Under the pieces are notes generated by a model. That model had not been told where the DNA came from and did no database searches. It saw only the letters and a program-made list of their open reading frames with translations. Of a DNA stretch of 64,000 nt, positions 25,780 to 34,432 are shown piece after piece (position 1 is the stretch's first letter; each line of letters begins with the position of its first letter). The position numbers and the translations under genes were made by a program. The stretch lies in the NCBI GenBank assembly GCA_910575245.1, contig CAJTEN010000024.1:21384-85383 (forward strand), written 5' to 3'. The stretch is from Clostridia bacterium. GTDB taxonomy: Bacteria > Bacillota > Clostridia > Lachnospirales > Lachnospiraceae.

Positions 25780-26126
25780 ACTATTCACGGCTCAGCCGCT
25801 CATAGTAACATGGTGCACACAAAATGCTCCATAGTCGCATTTTGGCGCTCCCCAACTCGGATTTTCTGTGACTTCCGCTTTGCTCCACTCACATTAAACA
25901 CCTCGCGGTATATCAGCCGTGAATCAATGTCATTTAGTTAAGTCCATACACAGCGTCTGATATGATAGGATTCTCCTTAAGACCGTAGGAAAACGCCGGT
26001 ACTTAATGAGGTTTTCCACGAATTTAGTACCGCTGCGTTTGGAACCGAGCGAAAGCGTGTCCTTAGGAGATTCCTATCATGTCAGGCGCGTCCGGCTTAA
26101 CTTAATGACATTGGCCGTGAATAGTA
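25780..26126. repeat. 347-bp foldback element in the udp-mutS2 gap
   Basis: The terminal inverted repeats ACTATTCACGGC (25780-25792 and 26114-26125) enclose an imperfect hairpin: AATGTCATTTAGTTAAG at 25926-25942 pairs with 26096-26112, GCGTCTGATATGATAGGA pairs with 26068-26090, and AACGCCGGTACTTAA pairs with 26024-26040. No coding frame of credible composition. The shape suggests a non-autonomous mobile element or a long structured RNA. Confidence 0.6.
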
Positions 26127-26215
26127 ACACCTGAATTTCTTTTATGATTCCATATGATGACAATGTGTTGATTAATACCGAACTTCTGAGTATAATACAA
26201 ATGAACGAAGGCATT

Positions 26216-26381
26216 TCTAGTATAATCCACGATAATTACCGTGCCCTTACACGCAGGATAAATTTTCATATGCAAGGCGGAGGAATGAGGCGTAGCGGTG
26301 GCTACGTCGATTGATGACAACGCGGCAGATGGAAATTTAGACAAGTGAAAGGGGCGGATAATTATTGTGGATTATACTAGA
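26216..26381. mobile_element. MITE-like element with 22-bp terminal inverted repeats
   Basis: TCTAGTATAATCCACGATAATTA (from 26216) is inverted at 26359-26381 with one or two mismatches. Further pairs lie inside (TAAATTTTCATATGC with GCAGATGGAAATTTA; GGCGTAGC with GCTACGTC), so the whole 166 bp folds on itself. No ORF. It is 92 bp upstream of mutS2 and ends in the outward-facing TATAATCC, which could supply a promoter. Confidence 0.65.
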
Positions 26382-26472
26382 CACTTCCTAACAGTAAAAC
26401 TAAAGGCTGAACTGTTACCTTGACATAGGCTAACCTGTTAACTATTATAGACTCTATCATAAAGGATATATC

Positions 26473-28848
26473 ATGAATAAAAAAGTACTGCATGTTTTAG
26501 AATATGACAAAATCATGGAACGCCTGACGGAAAAGGCCACTTCGGAGCAGGGACGGAAGCTGACTTCGTCCCTCGTTCCCATGACTGACCTGGAAGCGAT
26601 CAATCAGGCACAGACAGAAACCGCCGATGCCCTGGGCTATCTGTTCCGCAAAGGCTCCACCTCTTTCGGCGGCAACAAGGATCTGGGCATGTGCATCAAA
26701 TCTCTGGAAATCGGCAGCGTCCTGTCCATTCCGGAATTGCTGCGTATTGCCGCTTTCCTGGAAAATGTCAACCGTATCAAGAGTTATGGGCGCAAGGAAC
26801 GGGAAGATGTTCCGGCCGACTCACTGGATGTATATTTCGAGAGTCTGGAACCGCTCACACTGCTGTCCAATGAGATTCGCAGGTGTATCCTGTCCGAAGA
26901 AGAAATTGCCGATGATGCCAGCCCGAATCTGAAGCGGATCCGGCGCAGCATGACGATTACCAATGACCGGATCCATTCACATCTGGCCTCCATGATCAAC
27001 GGTTCCTGCCGTACCTATTTGCAGGATGCAGTGATAACCATGCGTAATAACCGTTATTGTATTCCGGTCAAATCCGAATACAAGGGACAGGTACAGGGCA
27101 TGGTACACGACCAGTCTTCCACCGGTTCCACTTTCTTCATCGAACCGGCGGCCGTGGTCAGCCTGAACAATGAGCTTCGTGAATTGGAGCTGGAGGAGCA
27201 GAAGGAAATCGCCGTCATTCTTGCCGGCTTAAGCGCGCAGACCGGCGCCTATACAGAAGTTCTCACTAAGAACCAGCAGGCAATGACATCACTTGATTTT
27301 ATTTTCGCCAAGGCTTCCCTTGCCATGGAACAGAATGCCACCATGCCTATTTTTAATACGGATCATCAAATACAGATCCGTCAGGGACGGCACCCTCTTC
27401 TGGATAAAAAGAAGGTCGTTCCCATTGATATACAGCTTGGAAGCGATTTTGACCTGCTGATTATTACCGGTCCTAACACCGGCGGTAAGACAGTCTCCCT
27501 GAAAACAGTGGGACTGCTGACACTGATGGGACAGGCGGGATTACATATTCCTGCACTGGACCGTTCCCAGCTGTCCATTTTTACGCAAGTTTATGCAGAT
27601 ATCGGTGATGAGCAGAGTATTGAGCAGAGTCTCAGTACCTTTTCCTCCCATATGACTAATATTGTCTCTATCCTACAACAGGCGGACGCCGACTCTCTCT
27701 GTCTCTTCGATGAACTGGGCGCCGGAACCGACCCTACCGAGGGAGCCGCGCTTGCTATTTCCGTGCTGGACTATCTGCACGGCCGCGGTATCCGCACGAT
27801 GGCTACCACACATTACAGCGAGCTGAAGGTTTACGCACTCTCCACTCCTTTTGTGGAAAATGCATGCTGTGAATTCAGCGTGGAAACACTTCGCCCTACC
27901 TACCGTCTGCTGATCGGTATTCCCGGCAAGAGCAATGCCTTTGCAATCTCCTCCAAGCTGGGTCTTCCGGACCATATTATCGAGGACGCGAAGCGTCATA
28001 TTACCGAAGACAAGGAAAGCTTCGAAGATCTGCTGGCAAACCTGGAGAACAGCAGACTGACGATTGAAAAGGAACGGATGGAAATCGAGTCATATAAGAA
28101 TGAAGTCAAAGCGCTGAAACAACGGCTGGAAGCCAAGCAGGAGAAGATCGACCAGTCCAAAGAACGCATTCTGCGCGAGGCCAACGAGAAGGCCCGCGAA
28201 ATATTGCAGGATGCCAAAGATCTTGCGGACGAGACCATCCGCACTTTCCAGAAAGTGGAAGCCGGCGTTTCCATCAAGGATCTGGAGAAATCCCGCCAGA
28301 AAGTGCGCGATAAGATTTCAGAGAAAAACAGCAAGCTGTCGCCAAAAGATGACAAGCCGACACATAAAGTATTAAAGCCGAATCAAATCAAGCCCGGTGA
28401 CAGCGTAAAAGTCGTTTCCATGGGACTGAAAGGGACCGTCAGCTCCCTGCCGGATAAGAACGGAAATCTCTTCGTACAGTGCGGCATCATCCGTTCTAAG
28501 GTCTCTCTAAGCGATCTTGTCCTGGTTGAGGAAGAAACCATCAATACCGGCAAGATGCAGCGTTCCTCTTCCGGCAAGCTCAAGATGTCCAAGACCTACT
28601 CCGTCTCCACCGAGATCAATCTTCTTGGCCGGACTGTGGACGAGGCTTTGTCCGAGCTGGATAAATATTTAGATGACGCCTATCTGGCTCATCTGCCCAG
28701 CGTCCGTGTAGTCCACGGCAAAGGAACCGGCGCTCTGCGCAATGCAGTCCACAATTATCTGCGCAAGAATAAGGTTGTGAAACGGTACCGACTCGGTGAG
28801 TTCGGGGAAGGCGACGCAGGTGTTACGATTGTAGAATTTAAAGAGTAA
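26473..28848 (+). CDS. mutS2: Endonuclease MutS2
   Basis: The 791-residue protein has the MutS core and ATPase (Walker A GPNTGGKTVSLKT near 333-345, Walker B CLFDELGAGTDPTEGAAL), a long coiled coil (about 520-620) and a C-terminal Smr nuclease domain (from about 715, VVHGKGTGALRNAVHNYL). MutS2 restrains homologous recombination and splits collided ribosomes in Bacillus. The Smr LDLRG motif reads INLLGRT here, lacking its Asp, while HGKGTG is kept. It is upstream of, and codirectional with, a two-component system. Confidence 0.94.
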   Translation: MNKKVLHVLEYDKIMERLTEKATSEQGRKLTSSLVPMTDLEAINQAQTETADALGYLFRKGSTSFGGNKDLGMCIKSLEIGSVLSIPELLRIAAFLENVNRIKSYGRKEREDVPADSLDVYFESLEPLTLLSNEIRRCILSEEEIADDASPNLKRIRRSMTITNDRIHSHLASMINGSCRTYLQDAVITMRNNRYCIPVKSEYKGQVQGMVHDQSSTGSTFFIEPAAVVSLNNELRELELEEQKEIAVILAGLSAQTGAYTEVLTKNQQAMTSLDFIFAKASLAMEQNATMPIFNTDHQIQIRQGRHPLLDKKKVVPIDIQLGSDFDLLIITGPNTGGKTVSLKTVGLLTLMGQAGLHIPALDRSQLSIFTQVYADIGDEQSIEQSLSTFSSHMTNIVSILQQADADSLCLFDELGAGTDPTEGAALAISVLDYLHGRGIRTMATTHYSELKVYALSTPFVENACCEFSVETLRPTYRLLIGIPGKSNAFAISSKLGLPDHIIEDAKRHITEDKESFEDLLANLENSRLTIEKERMEIESYKNEVKALKQRLEAKQEKIDQSKERILREANEKAREILQDAKDLADETIRTFQKVEAGVSIKDLEKSRQKVRDKISEKNSKLSPKDDKPTHKVLKPNQIKPGDSVKVVSMGLKGTVSSLPDKNGNLFVQCGIIRSKVSLSDLVLVEEETINTGKMQRSSSGKLKMSKTYSVSTEINLLGRTVDEALSELDKYLDDAYLAHLPSVRVVHGKGTGALRNAVHNYLRKNKVVKRYRLGEFGEGDAGVTIVEFKE

Positions 28849-28920
28849 TTTCACCAATAATACACTGTACTTCCGATGTCGTTAACGTTAGAACGAAATA
28901 GAACAGGAGTAATAACAACT

Positions 28921-29619
28921 ATGGTAAACAGACAGAAAATATTGATCGTAGACGATGATAACAATATAGCGGAACTGATCTCCCTCTATCTGACCAAGGA
29001 GTGTTTCGAGACTATGATAGTCAATGACGGAGAATCTGCGATTTCCGCGGTGGACAGCTTTGAACCTAACCTGATGCTGCTCGACCTGATGCTGCCGGGA
29101 ATCGACGGTTATCAGGTCTGCCGTGAAGTCCGTTCCAAATCCTCTCTGCCGATTATCATGCTCTCGGCCAAGGGAGAAGTCTTCGACAAGGTTCTGGGGC
29201 TGGAACTGGGCGCCGATGACTATATGGAGAAGCCTTTTGATTCCAAGGAACTGGTCGCCAGGGTGAAAGCCGTCCTGCGCCGTTATAAACCGGCCGCCGC
29301 GGAGCCCAAGCCTTCCGATGTCAAGAGCGTGGAATATCCTGACCTGGTCATTAATCAGACGAATTACTCTGTCCTCTATATGGGCAAAACGATTGATATG
29401 CCTCCTAAGGAACTGGAGCTGCTTTACTTCCTGGCCTCCTCACCGAACCATGTTTTCACAAGAGAACAGCTTCTGGATCAGATATGGGGCTATGAATATA
29501 TCGGCGATACCCGTACCGTGGATGTTCACATCAAGCGTCTGCGCGAGAAGATCAATGACCATGAGCGCTGGCGTATCGCCACGATCTGGGGAATCGGATA
29601 TAAATTCGAATCGAGATAA
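28921..29619 (+). CDS. OmpR-family response regulator
   Basis: The 232-residue protein has a receiver domain (ILIVDDDNNIAELISLYL, phosphoacceptor in LMLLDLMLPGIDGY, Lys in YMEKPF) and a winged-helix DNA-binding domain (FTREQLLDQIWGYEYIGDTR). ATG 28921 follows AGGAG; the frame is open 15 codons upstream without a ribosome site. The partner kinase is 83 bp downstream. Stimulus unknown. Confidence 0.9.
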   Translation: MVNRQKILIVDDDNNIAELISLYLTKECFETMIVNDGESAISAVDSFEPNLMLLDLMLPGIDGYQVCREVRSKSSLPIIMLSAKGEVFDKVLGLELGADDYMEKPFDSKELVARVKAVLRRYKPAAAEPKPSDVKSVEYPDLVINQTNYSVLYMGKTIDMPPKELELLYFLASSPNHVFTREQLLDQIWGYEYIGDTRTVDVHIKRLREKINDHERWRIATIWGIGYKFESR

Positions 29620-29702
29620 TCATTTTTCGTGATTACCTGTATATATGGTATATACTACAGCGGTATCACACTGTTAAAAGTCTACCGAAAACGGGGTTAA
29701 GT

Positions 29703-31127
29703 ATGCGCAAAACACTCTATCTGAAATTAATACTTGCCTATATCATCTTCGGTCTGTTTGGCTTCGTTGTGGTTGCCACTTTTGTCTCCAACATGACTAT
29801 GGACCACCTGAAGAAAGAGCAGGCGGATTCTCTTTATCGGGAAGCCACGCTGATTGCGAATACCTACGCAGTGGATCTGTACAGAAATGAAGTTTCGCTG
29901 GAAGCGGTCAAGACACAGCTGGATGCACTGGATACTTATCTGGACGCCACCCTCTGGATCATTAACCCTTCCGGCCGCATGATCCTGGATTCTTCTTCTC
30001 CCGTAAACGTGGAAACAGAGGTGGTGATCGAGAATTTCGATTCCACGGTCACTTCCGGCTCCAATTACGTGGTAGGCGATTTTTTCCATACCTTCGATGA
30101 AACCATGCTGAGTGTCTTCGCCCCCATCACGGCCGATTATAAAGTAAAAGGTTATGTTGTCATTCACAAACCCATAAGCAGCATACAGACTGCGGCCAAC
30201 AGTCTGCTCACCATCTCCTATCTCATGCTTGTGATCCTGTTCCTGCTGTCTCTCATTATCCTGATCTTCTTCACGGAGATCGTCTATATTCCGCTGCGCA
30301 AGATCACCGAGGCAACCGAGCAGTATGCCAGCGGCAATATGCACTATGAGTTTACCGTAGAAAGCGAGGACGAAATGGGATATTTGGCGGCCTCCCTGTC
30401 CTACATGGCCAGTGAAATCGCCCGTTCGGAAGATGACCAGAAGAAGTTCATTGCAAACGTATCCCATGACTTCCGCTCCCCTCTGACTTCGATCAAAGGA
30501 TATCTGGAAGCCATGATTGACGGTACGATTCCGCCGGAAATGCATGAGAAATATCTCTCCATCGTTTTGAATGAGACCGAGCGCCTGACGAAGCTGACCA
30601 ACAGTCTCCTGACTCTGAATAACCTGAATACCAAGGGAATCATGCTGAACAAATCCGACTTCGATATTAACGGTGTGATCCGCAATGTGGCTGCTTCCTT
30701 CGAGGGCACCTGCCGGGAAAGAACGATTGCCATCGAACTGGTACTGACCGGCGACCAGATGTATGTATTCGCGGACATAGATAAAATCCAGCAGGTTCTC
30801 TACAACCTGCTGGATAATGCCATCAAATTCAGCCACCATGATTCTATTATCAAAATGGAAACGACTGAAAAGTATAATAAGATTTTCATCAGTGTCAAGG
30901 ACTCCGGAATCGGTATTCCGAAGGATGATTTGAAACTGATCTGGGACCGTTTCTACAAATCCGACTCCTCCCGCGGCAAGGACAAAAAAGGCACCGGGCT
31001 GGGACTCTCCATCACCAAAGAGATCATCCGCTCCCACGGTGAAAATATTAACGTCATCAGCACGGAAGGAGTGGGCACGGAGTTTATCTTTTCCCTGCCC
31101 AAGTCGGATGTGGAGGACGATGATTGA
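29703..31127 (+). CDS. Sensor histidine kinase with HAMP domain
   Basis: The 474-residue kinase has TM helices at about 8-28 and 163-190, an extracytoplasmic domain between, HAMP, H-box NVSHDFRSPLTSIKGYLEAM, N-box NLLDNAIKFS, DSGIGIP and GTGLGLSI. The Phe after His-Asp (SHDFRSPL) is common in Lachnospiraceae kinases. Partner of the upstream regulator. It ends 13 bp from the convergent trmL gene. Confidence 0.9.
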   Translation: MRKTLYLKLILAYIIFGLFGFVVVATFVSNMTMDHLKKEQADSLYREATLIANTYAVDLYRNEVSLEAVKTQLDALDTYLDATLWIINPSGRMILDSSSPVNVETEVVIENFDSTVTSGSNYVVGDFFHTFDETMLSVFAPITADYKVKGYVVIHKPISSIQTAANSLLTISYLMLVILFLLSLIILIFFTEIVYIPLRKITEATEQYASGNMHYEFTVESEDEMGYLAASLSYMASEIARSEDDQKKFIANVSHDFRSPLTSIKGYLEAMIDGTIPPEMHEKYLSIVLNETERLTKLTNSLLTLNNLNTKGIMLNKSDFDINGVIRNVAASFEGTCRERTIAIELVLTGDQMYVFADIDKIQQVLYNLLDNAIKFSHHDSIIKMETTEKYNKIFISVKDSGIGIPKDDLKLIWDRFYKSDSSRGKDKKGTGLGLSITKEIIRSHGENINVISTEGVGTEFIFSLPKSDVEDDD

Positions 31128-31139
31128 GATACCCTCGCC

Positions 31140-31640
31140 CTATTCTCTGCCCTTCCAGTGCAGCCGATGCAGTTCTCCTTCCGTCTGCATCCCCTGAAAC
31201 CTGTTCTGCCTGAGCGCCTCGTACAGCACGATTGCCACAGAATTCGATAAGTTCAAAGACCTGATCTGATCCAGCATGGGAATACGGATGCAAGTCTCTT
31301 CATTTTCCACCAGAATCTCCTCCGGAATCCCGCCGCTCTCCTTGCCAAACATAATATAATCATCCGGTGCGAACGGCACCTCTGTATAGACCTTTCTGGC
31401 CTTGGTTGTCGCCATCCAGATCCTGGCTTCCGGATGCATCTGCTTAAACTCCTGATAATTCATATAACGGGTAACATCCAGATGTTCCCAGTAATCCATT
31501 CCCGACCGTTTGACCGATTTCTCATCCAGCCGAAACCCCAGCGGTTCGATCAGGTGAAGGCTCGTACCTGTGGCAACACAGGTACGGCCGATATTTCCCG
31601 TATTCGCCGGAATCTCCGGCTGATGTAATATAATATGCAT
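31140..31640 (-). CDS. trmL: tRNA (cytidine(34)-2'-O)-methyltransferase
   Basis: The 166-residue SPOUT enzyme begins MHIILHQPEIPANTGNIGRT and has the knot motifs MFGKESGGIPEEIL and IPMLDQIRSLNLSNSVAIVL. TrmL methylates the wobble base of tRNA-Leu. Length is typical. It starts 31 bp after the aminotransferase stop on the same strand, so it may be cotranscribed. Confidence 0.92.
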   Translation of the reverse strand: MHIILHQPEIPANTGNIGRTCVATGTSLHLIEPLGFRLDEKSVKRSGMDYWEHLDVTRYMNYQEFKQMHPEARIWMATTKARKVYTEVPFAPDDYIMFGKESGGIPEEILVENEETCIRIPMLDQIRSLNLSNSVAIVLYEALRQNRFQGMQTEGELHRLHWKGRE

Positions 31641-31670
31641 ATTCTCTGACCATTATTTTACAGTTGACCG

Positions 31671-32846
31671 CTATGCCCGCTTCTCTGCCCGCAGTCTCTC
31701 TACAAATGCCGCCAGCTTCCCAATCGCAATCTTAAGGTTCTCCAGCGAATAGGCATAGGATATTCTCAGATATCCTTCCCCACAGTCACCGAACGCCGTA
31801 CCCGGCACTACCGCTACCTTCTCTTCCTCCAGGAATCTGCTGGCAAACTCGTCACTCGTCATCCCGAACTCCTTAATACATGGGAATACATAGAAAGCCC
31901 CGAAAGGTTCGAAACACTCCAGCCCCATTTCCTTAAAGGCACTCATCAGATATCGTCTTCTCTGGTTATAGGCGGTACGCATTTGCTTCACATCGTCATC
32001 ACCGTTCCGCAGCGCTTCCACAGCCGCATACTGGCTTGTGGTCGGGGCACACATGATCGCAAACTGATGAATCTTGACCATCTGCTCGATGATCGCCCGC
32101 GGCCCGCAGGCATATCCCAGTCTCCATCCGGTCATGGCATACGACTTGGAAAACCCGTTGATCAGAACAGTCCTCTCCTGCATGCCCTCAATCTCCACGA
32201 TGGAAACATGCTTCTCCTTATAAGTGAGTTCCGCATAAATTTCATCAGACATTACGAAGATATCATGTTTCCTGATCACCTCCGCGATCGCTTCCAGATC
32301 CTTCCGCTCCATGATAGCTCCTGTGGGATTATTCGGGAAAGGCAGTATCAGCACTTTCGTCTTATCCGTAATGGCATCTTCCAGTTCCTGCGCTGTCAGG
32401 CGGAATTCATTCTCTCCCTTTAACTCAATAATGACAGGTACGCCCCCTGCCAGCACAACGCAGGGCTCATAAGATACATAACTGGGCTGCGGAATCAGCA
32501 CTTCCTCCCCCGGATTAAGCATGGCGCGCAGTCCGATGTCAATCGCTTCGGAACCGCCTACCGTGACCAGCACTTCATCCTTAGGATCATATGTAACACC
32601 CTGTTTTCTTTTTATATAATGACAGATTTCTTCTTTCAGTTCTTTCAATCCGGCATTGGAAGTGTAGAAGGTACGTCCTTTTTCCAGGGAATAAATACCC
32701 TCATCCCTGATATGCCACGGTGTATCGAAGTCCGGTTCTCCCACGCCAAGCGATATGGCATCCTTCATCTCACTTACGATATCAAAGAATTTGCGGATTC
32801 CGGACGGTTTAATCTCTACGACTTTATCAGCTAACGGATTTCTCAC
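31671..32846 (-). CDS. PLP-dependent aminotransferase, class I/II
   Basis: The 391-residue enzyme has the fold-type I motifs PFPNNPTGAIMERKDLEAIA, SDEIYAELTYKEKHVS and the PLP Lys in INGFSKSYAMTGWRLGYACG. It is close to aromatic or aspartate aminotransferases (PatA/AraT type); the amino acid cannot be fixed. Its ATG overlaps the Lrp-type regulator's stop by 4 bp, so that regulator likely controls it in response to an amino acid. Confidence 0.88.
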   Translation of the reverse strand: MRNPLADKVVEIKPSGIRKFFDIVSEMKDAISLGVGEPDFDTPWHIRDEGIYSLEKGRTFYTSNAGLKELKEEICHYIKRKQGVTYDPKDEVLVTVGGSEAIDIGLRAMLNPGEEVLIPQPSYVSYEPCVVLAGGVPVIIELKGENEFRLTAQELEDAITDKTKVLILPFPNNPTGAIMERKDLEAIAEVIRKHDIFVMSDEIYAELTYKEKHVSIVEIEGMQERTVLINGFSKSYAMTGWRLGYACGPRAIIEQMVKIHQFAIMCAPTTSQYAAVEALRNGDDDVKQMRTAYNQRRRYLMSAFKEMGLECFEPFGAFYVFPCIKEFGMTSDEFASRFLEEEKVAVVPGTAFGDCGEGYLRISYAYSLENLKIAIGKLAAFVERLRAEKRA

Positions 32847-33325
32847 GGTGTCACCTTCTCTCTTGTATCTTCGTATTTTTTGGTCAGAATCGTTCCATGA
32901 TCCTTATATTTCTTCAGAATAAAATGTGTTGCCGTACTTAACACAGAATCAAGCGTAGATAATTTATCCGACACAAATCCGGAAATCTGTTTCAGGGACT
33001 TGCCCTCCAGAGTCACTAACAGGTCATAACCGCCGGAGATCAGATATACGGAAGTCACCTCCGGATATTTGTAAATCCTCTCCGCAATATTATCAAATCC
33101 CTGTCCGCGCTGAGGCGTCACGCGCACTTCAATCAGTGCGGAAACCTTCTCAATGGAAGTCTTCTCCCAATCGATCATCGTGTGATATCCACAAATAATC
33201 CCCTCGGACTCCAACGCTGCCAGCTCATTTACTACATCGATTTCCTCCACGCCCAATATAACCGCCAGTTCTTTTAAATCAATACGGCTGTTCCTTTCCA
33301 CGATCGCCAATAATTCTTCTCTCAT
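32843..33325 (-). CDS. Lrp/AsnC-family transcriptional regulator
   Basis: The 160-residue protein has an N-terminal HTH (IDLKELAVILGVEEIDVVNE) and an AsnC effector domain (VTPQRGQGFDNIAERIYKYP, SVYLISGGYDLLVTLEGKSL). It is co-translated with the aminotransferase (ATGA overlap), and its start lies 47 bp inside the end of the AIR-synthase-like gene, so three overlapping genes form one operon. Confidence 0.87.
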   Translation of the reverse strand: MREELLAIVERNSRIDLKELAVILGVEEIDVVNELAALESEGIICGYHTMIDWEKTSIEKVSALIEVRVTPQRGQGFDNIAERIYKYPEVTSVYLISGGYDLLVTLEGKSLKQISGFVSDKLSTLDSVLSTATHFILKKYKDHGTILTKKYEDTREKVTP

Positions 33326-34331
33326 GATTCTTGTTCTCCTCCATTCTCAAATATACTGAATACATCTGATCCATCTTCGGCCGGTCCAGATAACGCTTCT
33401 CATCTTCATTATAAATCAAACGGCCGTTGCCGTCCGTAGTCCTTCCAATGACTGCCGCCGGAATCCCTTCCCGCTTCAGTGCGTCTTCGAGAATCTGGCC
33501 GCTTTCCGTCACCATGATCAGACATCCTCCTGATAACAGTTCATAGGGATTCAGCTCAAAAAACTCGCAGATCTCTATGGTCTCCTGTTTCACAGGTATT
33601 TTCTTCAAGTCGATTTCCAGTCCAACGCCTGCTCTCTGTGCCAGTTCCCACAGGGCTCCGAAGATTCCCCCTCTGGAAACATCATGCATCCCGCAAACGC
33701 CGGACTTCACGGCGGTGGCGGCCTCCGGTATCACCGACAGATACTTGTCGTAAGCTGCCGCCTCGTCGATCATACGGGCCGGATATCTGGTACACAGCTT
33801 CTCTCTGTACTTAACCGCAAGCCGCGACGTACCTTCCAGACCGATCCACTTACTGACCACTATATCCTGATTTGCCTTAATTCCCCGAAGGGAACCGGCT
33901 CGTGCGGCCTCCCGCCTGCCCACACCGCTCACCGTCATAACCGGTACCGGCACAACGGGCGTAACCTCTGTGTGTCCTCCAAGGATTTCTGCTCCGCACT
34001 CGCTGCAGACTGCCTGTGCCTGCTCCATTATATGCTGCAGATCGCTTTCCTCCGTCTCCTCCGGCAACAGCACCGACAGCATAACGCCAACCGGCTCCGC
34101 CCCTGCCGCGGCAATATTATTAAGCGCCATAGCTATAGCGTAAGTACTGATCTTCTCTGCCGGAGCCGTGACAGGTGTAGTGGAAAGCACAGTCTCATAT
34201 CCTTCCCGGGACACCAAAATGGCACAGTCTTCCCCTATGCCTGCGCCACTTATCACTTCTTTCCTATGTGTCTGTATCTTTTTTAAAACGGAACGCTTCA
34301 ATACGTTCTCCGATATTTTACCTAATCTCAT
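33279..34331 (-). CDS. AIR synthase-related protein (HypE/PurM fold)
   Basis: The 350-residue protein has the PurM/HypE two-domain ATP-binding fold: GAGIGEDCAILVSREGYETV, MALNNIAAAGAEPVGVMLSV, ILGGHTEVTP and CGMHDVSRGGIFGALWELA. Without hyp or pur neighbours it is probably not HypE or PurM itself; stand-alone relatives are common in Clostridia, function unknown. The start at 34331 gives the family N-terminus MRLGKISENVLKRSVLKK; the frame is open 35 codons upstream. First gene of the overlapping Lrp-aminotransferase operon. Confidence 0.78.
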   Translation of the reverse strand: MRLGKISENVLKRSVLKKIQTHRKEVISGAGIGEDCAILVSREGYETVLSTTPVTAPAEKISTYAIAMALNNIAAAGAEPVGVMLSVLLPEETEESDLQHIMEQAQAVCSECGAEILGGHTEVTPVVPVPVMTVSGVGRREAARAGSLRGIKANQDIVVSKWIGLEGTSRLAVKYREKLCTRYPARMIDEAAAYDKYLSVIPEAATAVKSGVCGMHDVSRGGIFGALWELAQRAGVGLEIDLKKIPVKQETIEICEFFELNPYELLSGGCLIMVTESGQILEDALKREGIPAAVIGRTTDGNGRLIYNEDEKRYLDRPKMDQMYSVYLRMEENKNHERRIIGDRGKEQPY

Positions 34332-34432
34332 ACTTGCACCGTCGTGTCTGCTGATTTCTGGCCGCACCCCAACATATCCTGTTCCAATTATCTGGAAGAA
34401 CCTGCACCCGCTGCACAACAGGTGATTTGGAA

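Noticed and set aside
26102..26344. 80-codon minus-strand frame
   Set aside because: It runs through the MITE-like hairpin and has no ribosome site or conserved composition.
29727..31037. 436-codon open frame on the minus strand
   Set aside because: It lies fully opposite a clear histidine kinase gene; the composition (Gly, Gln, His, Arg-rich) is a codon-bias shadow.
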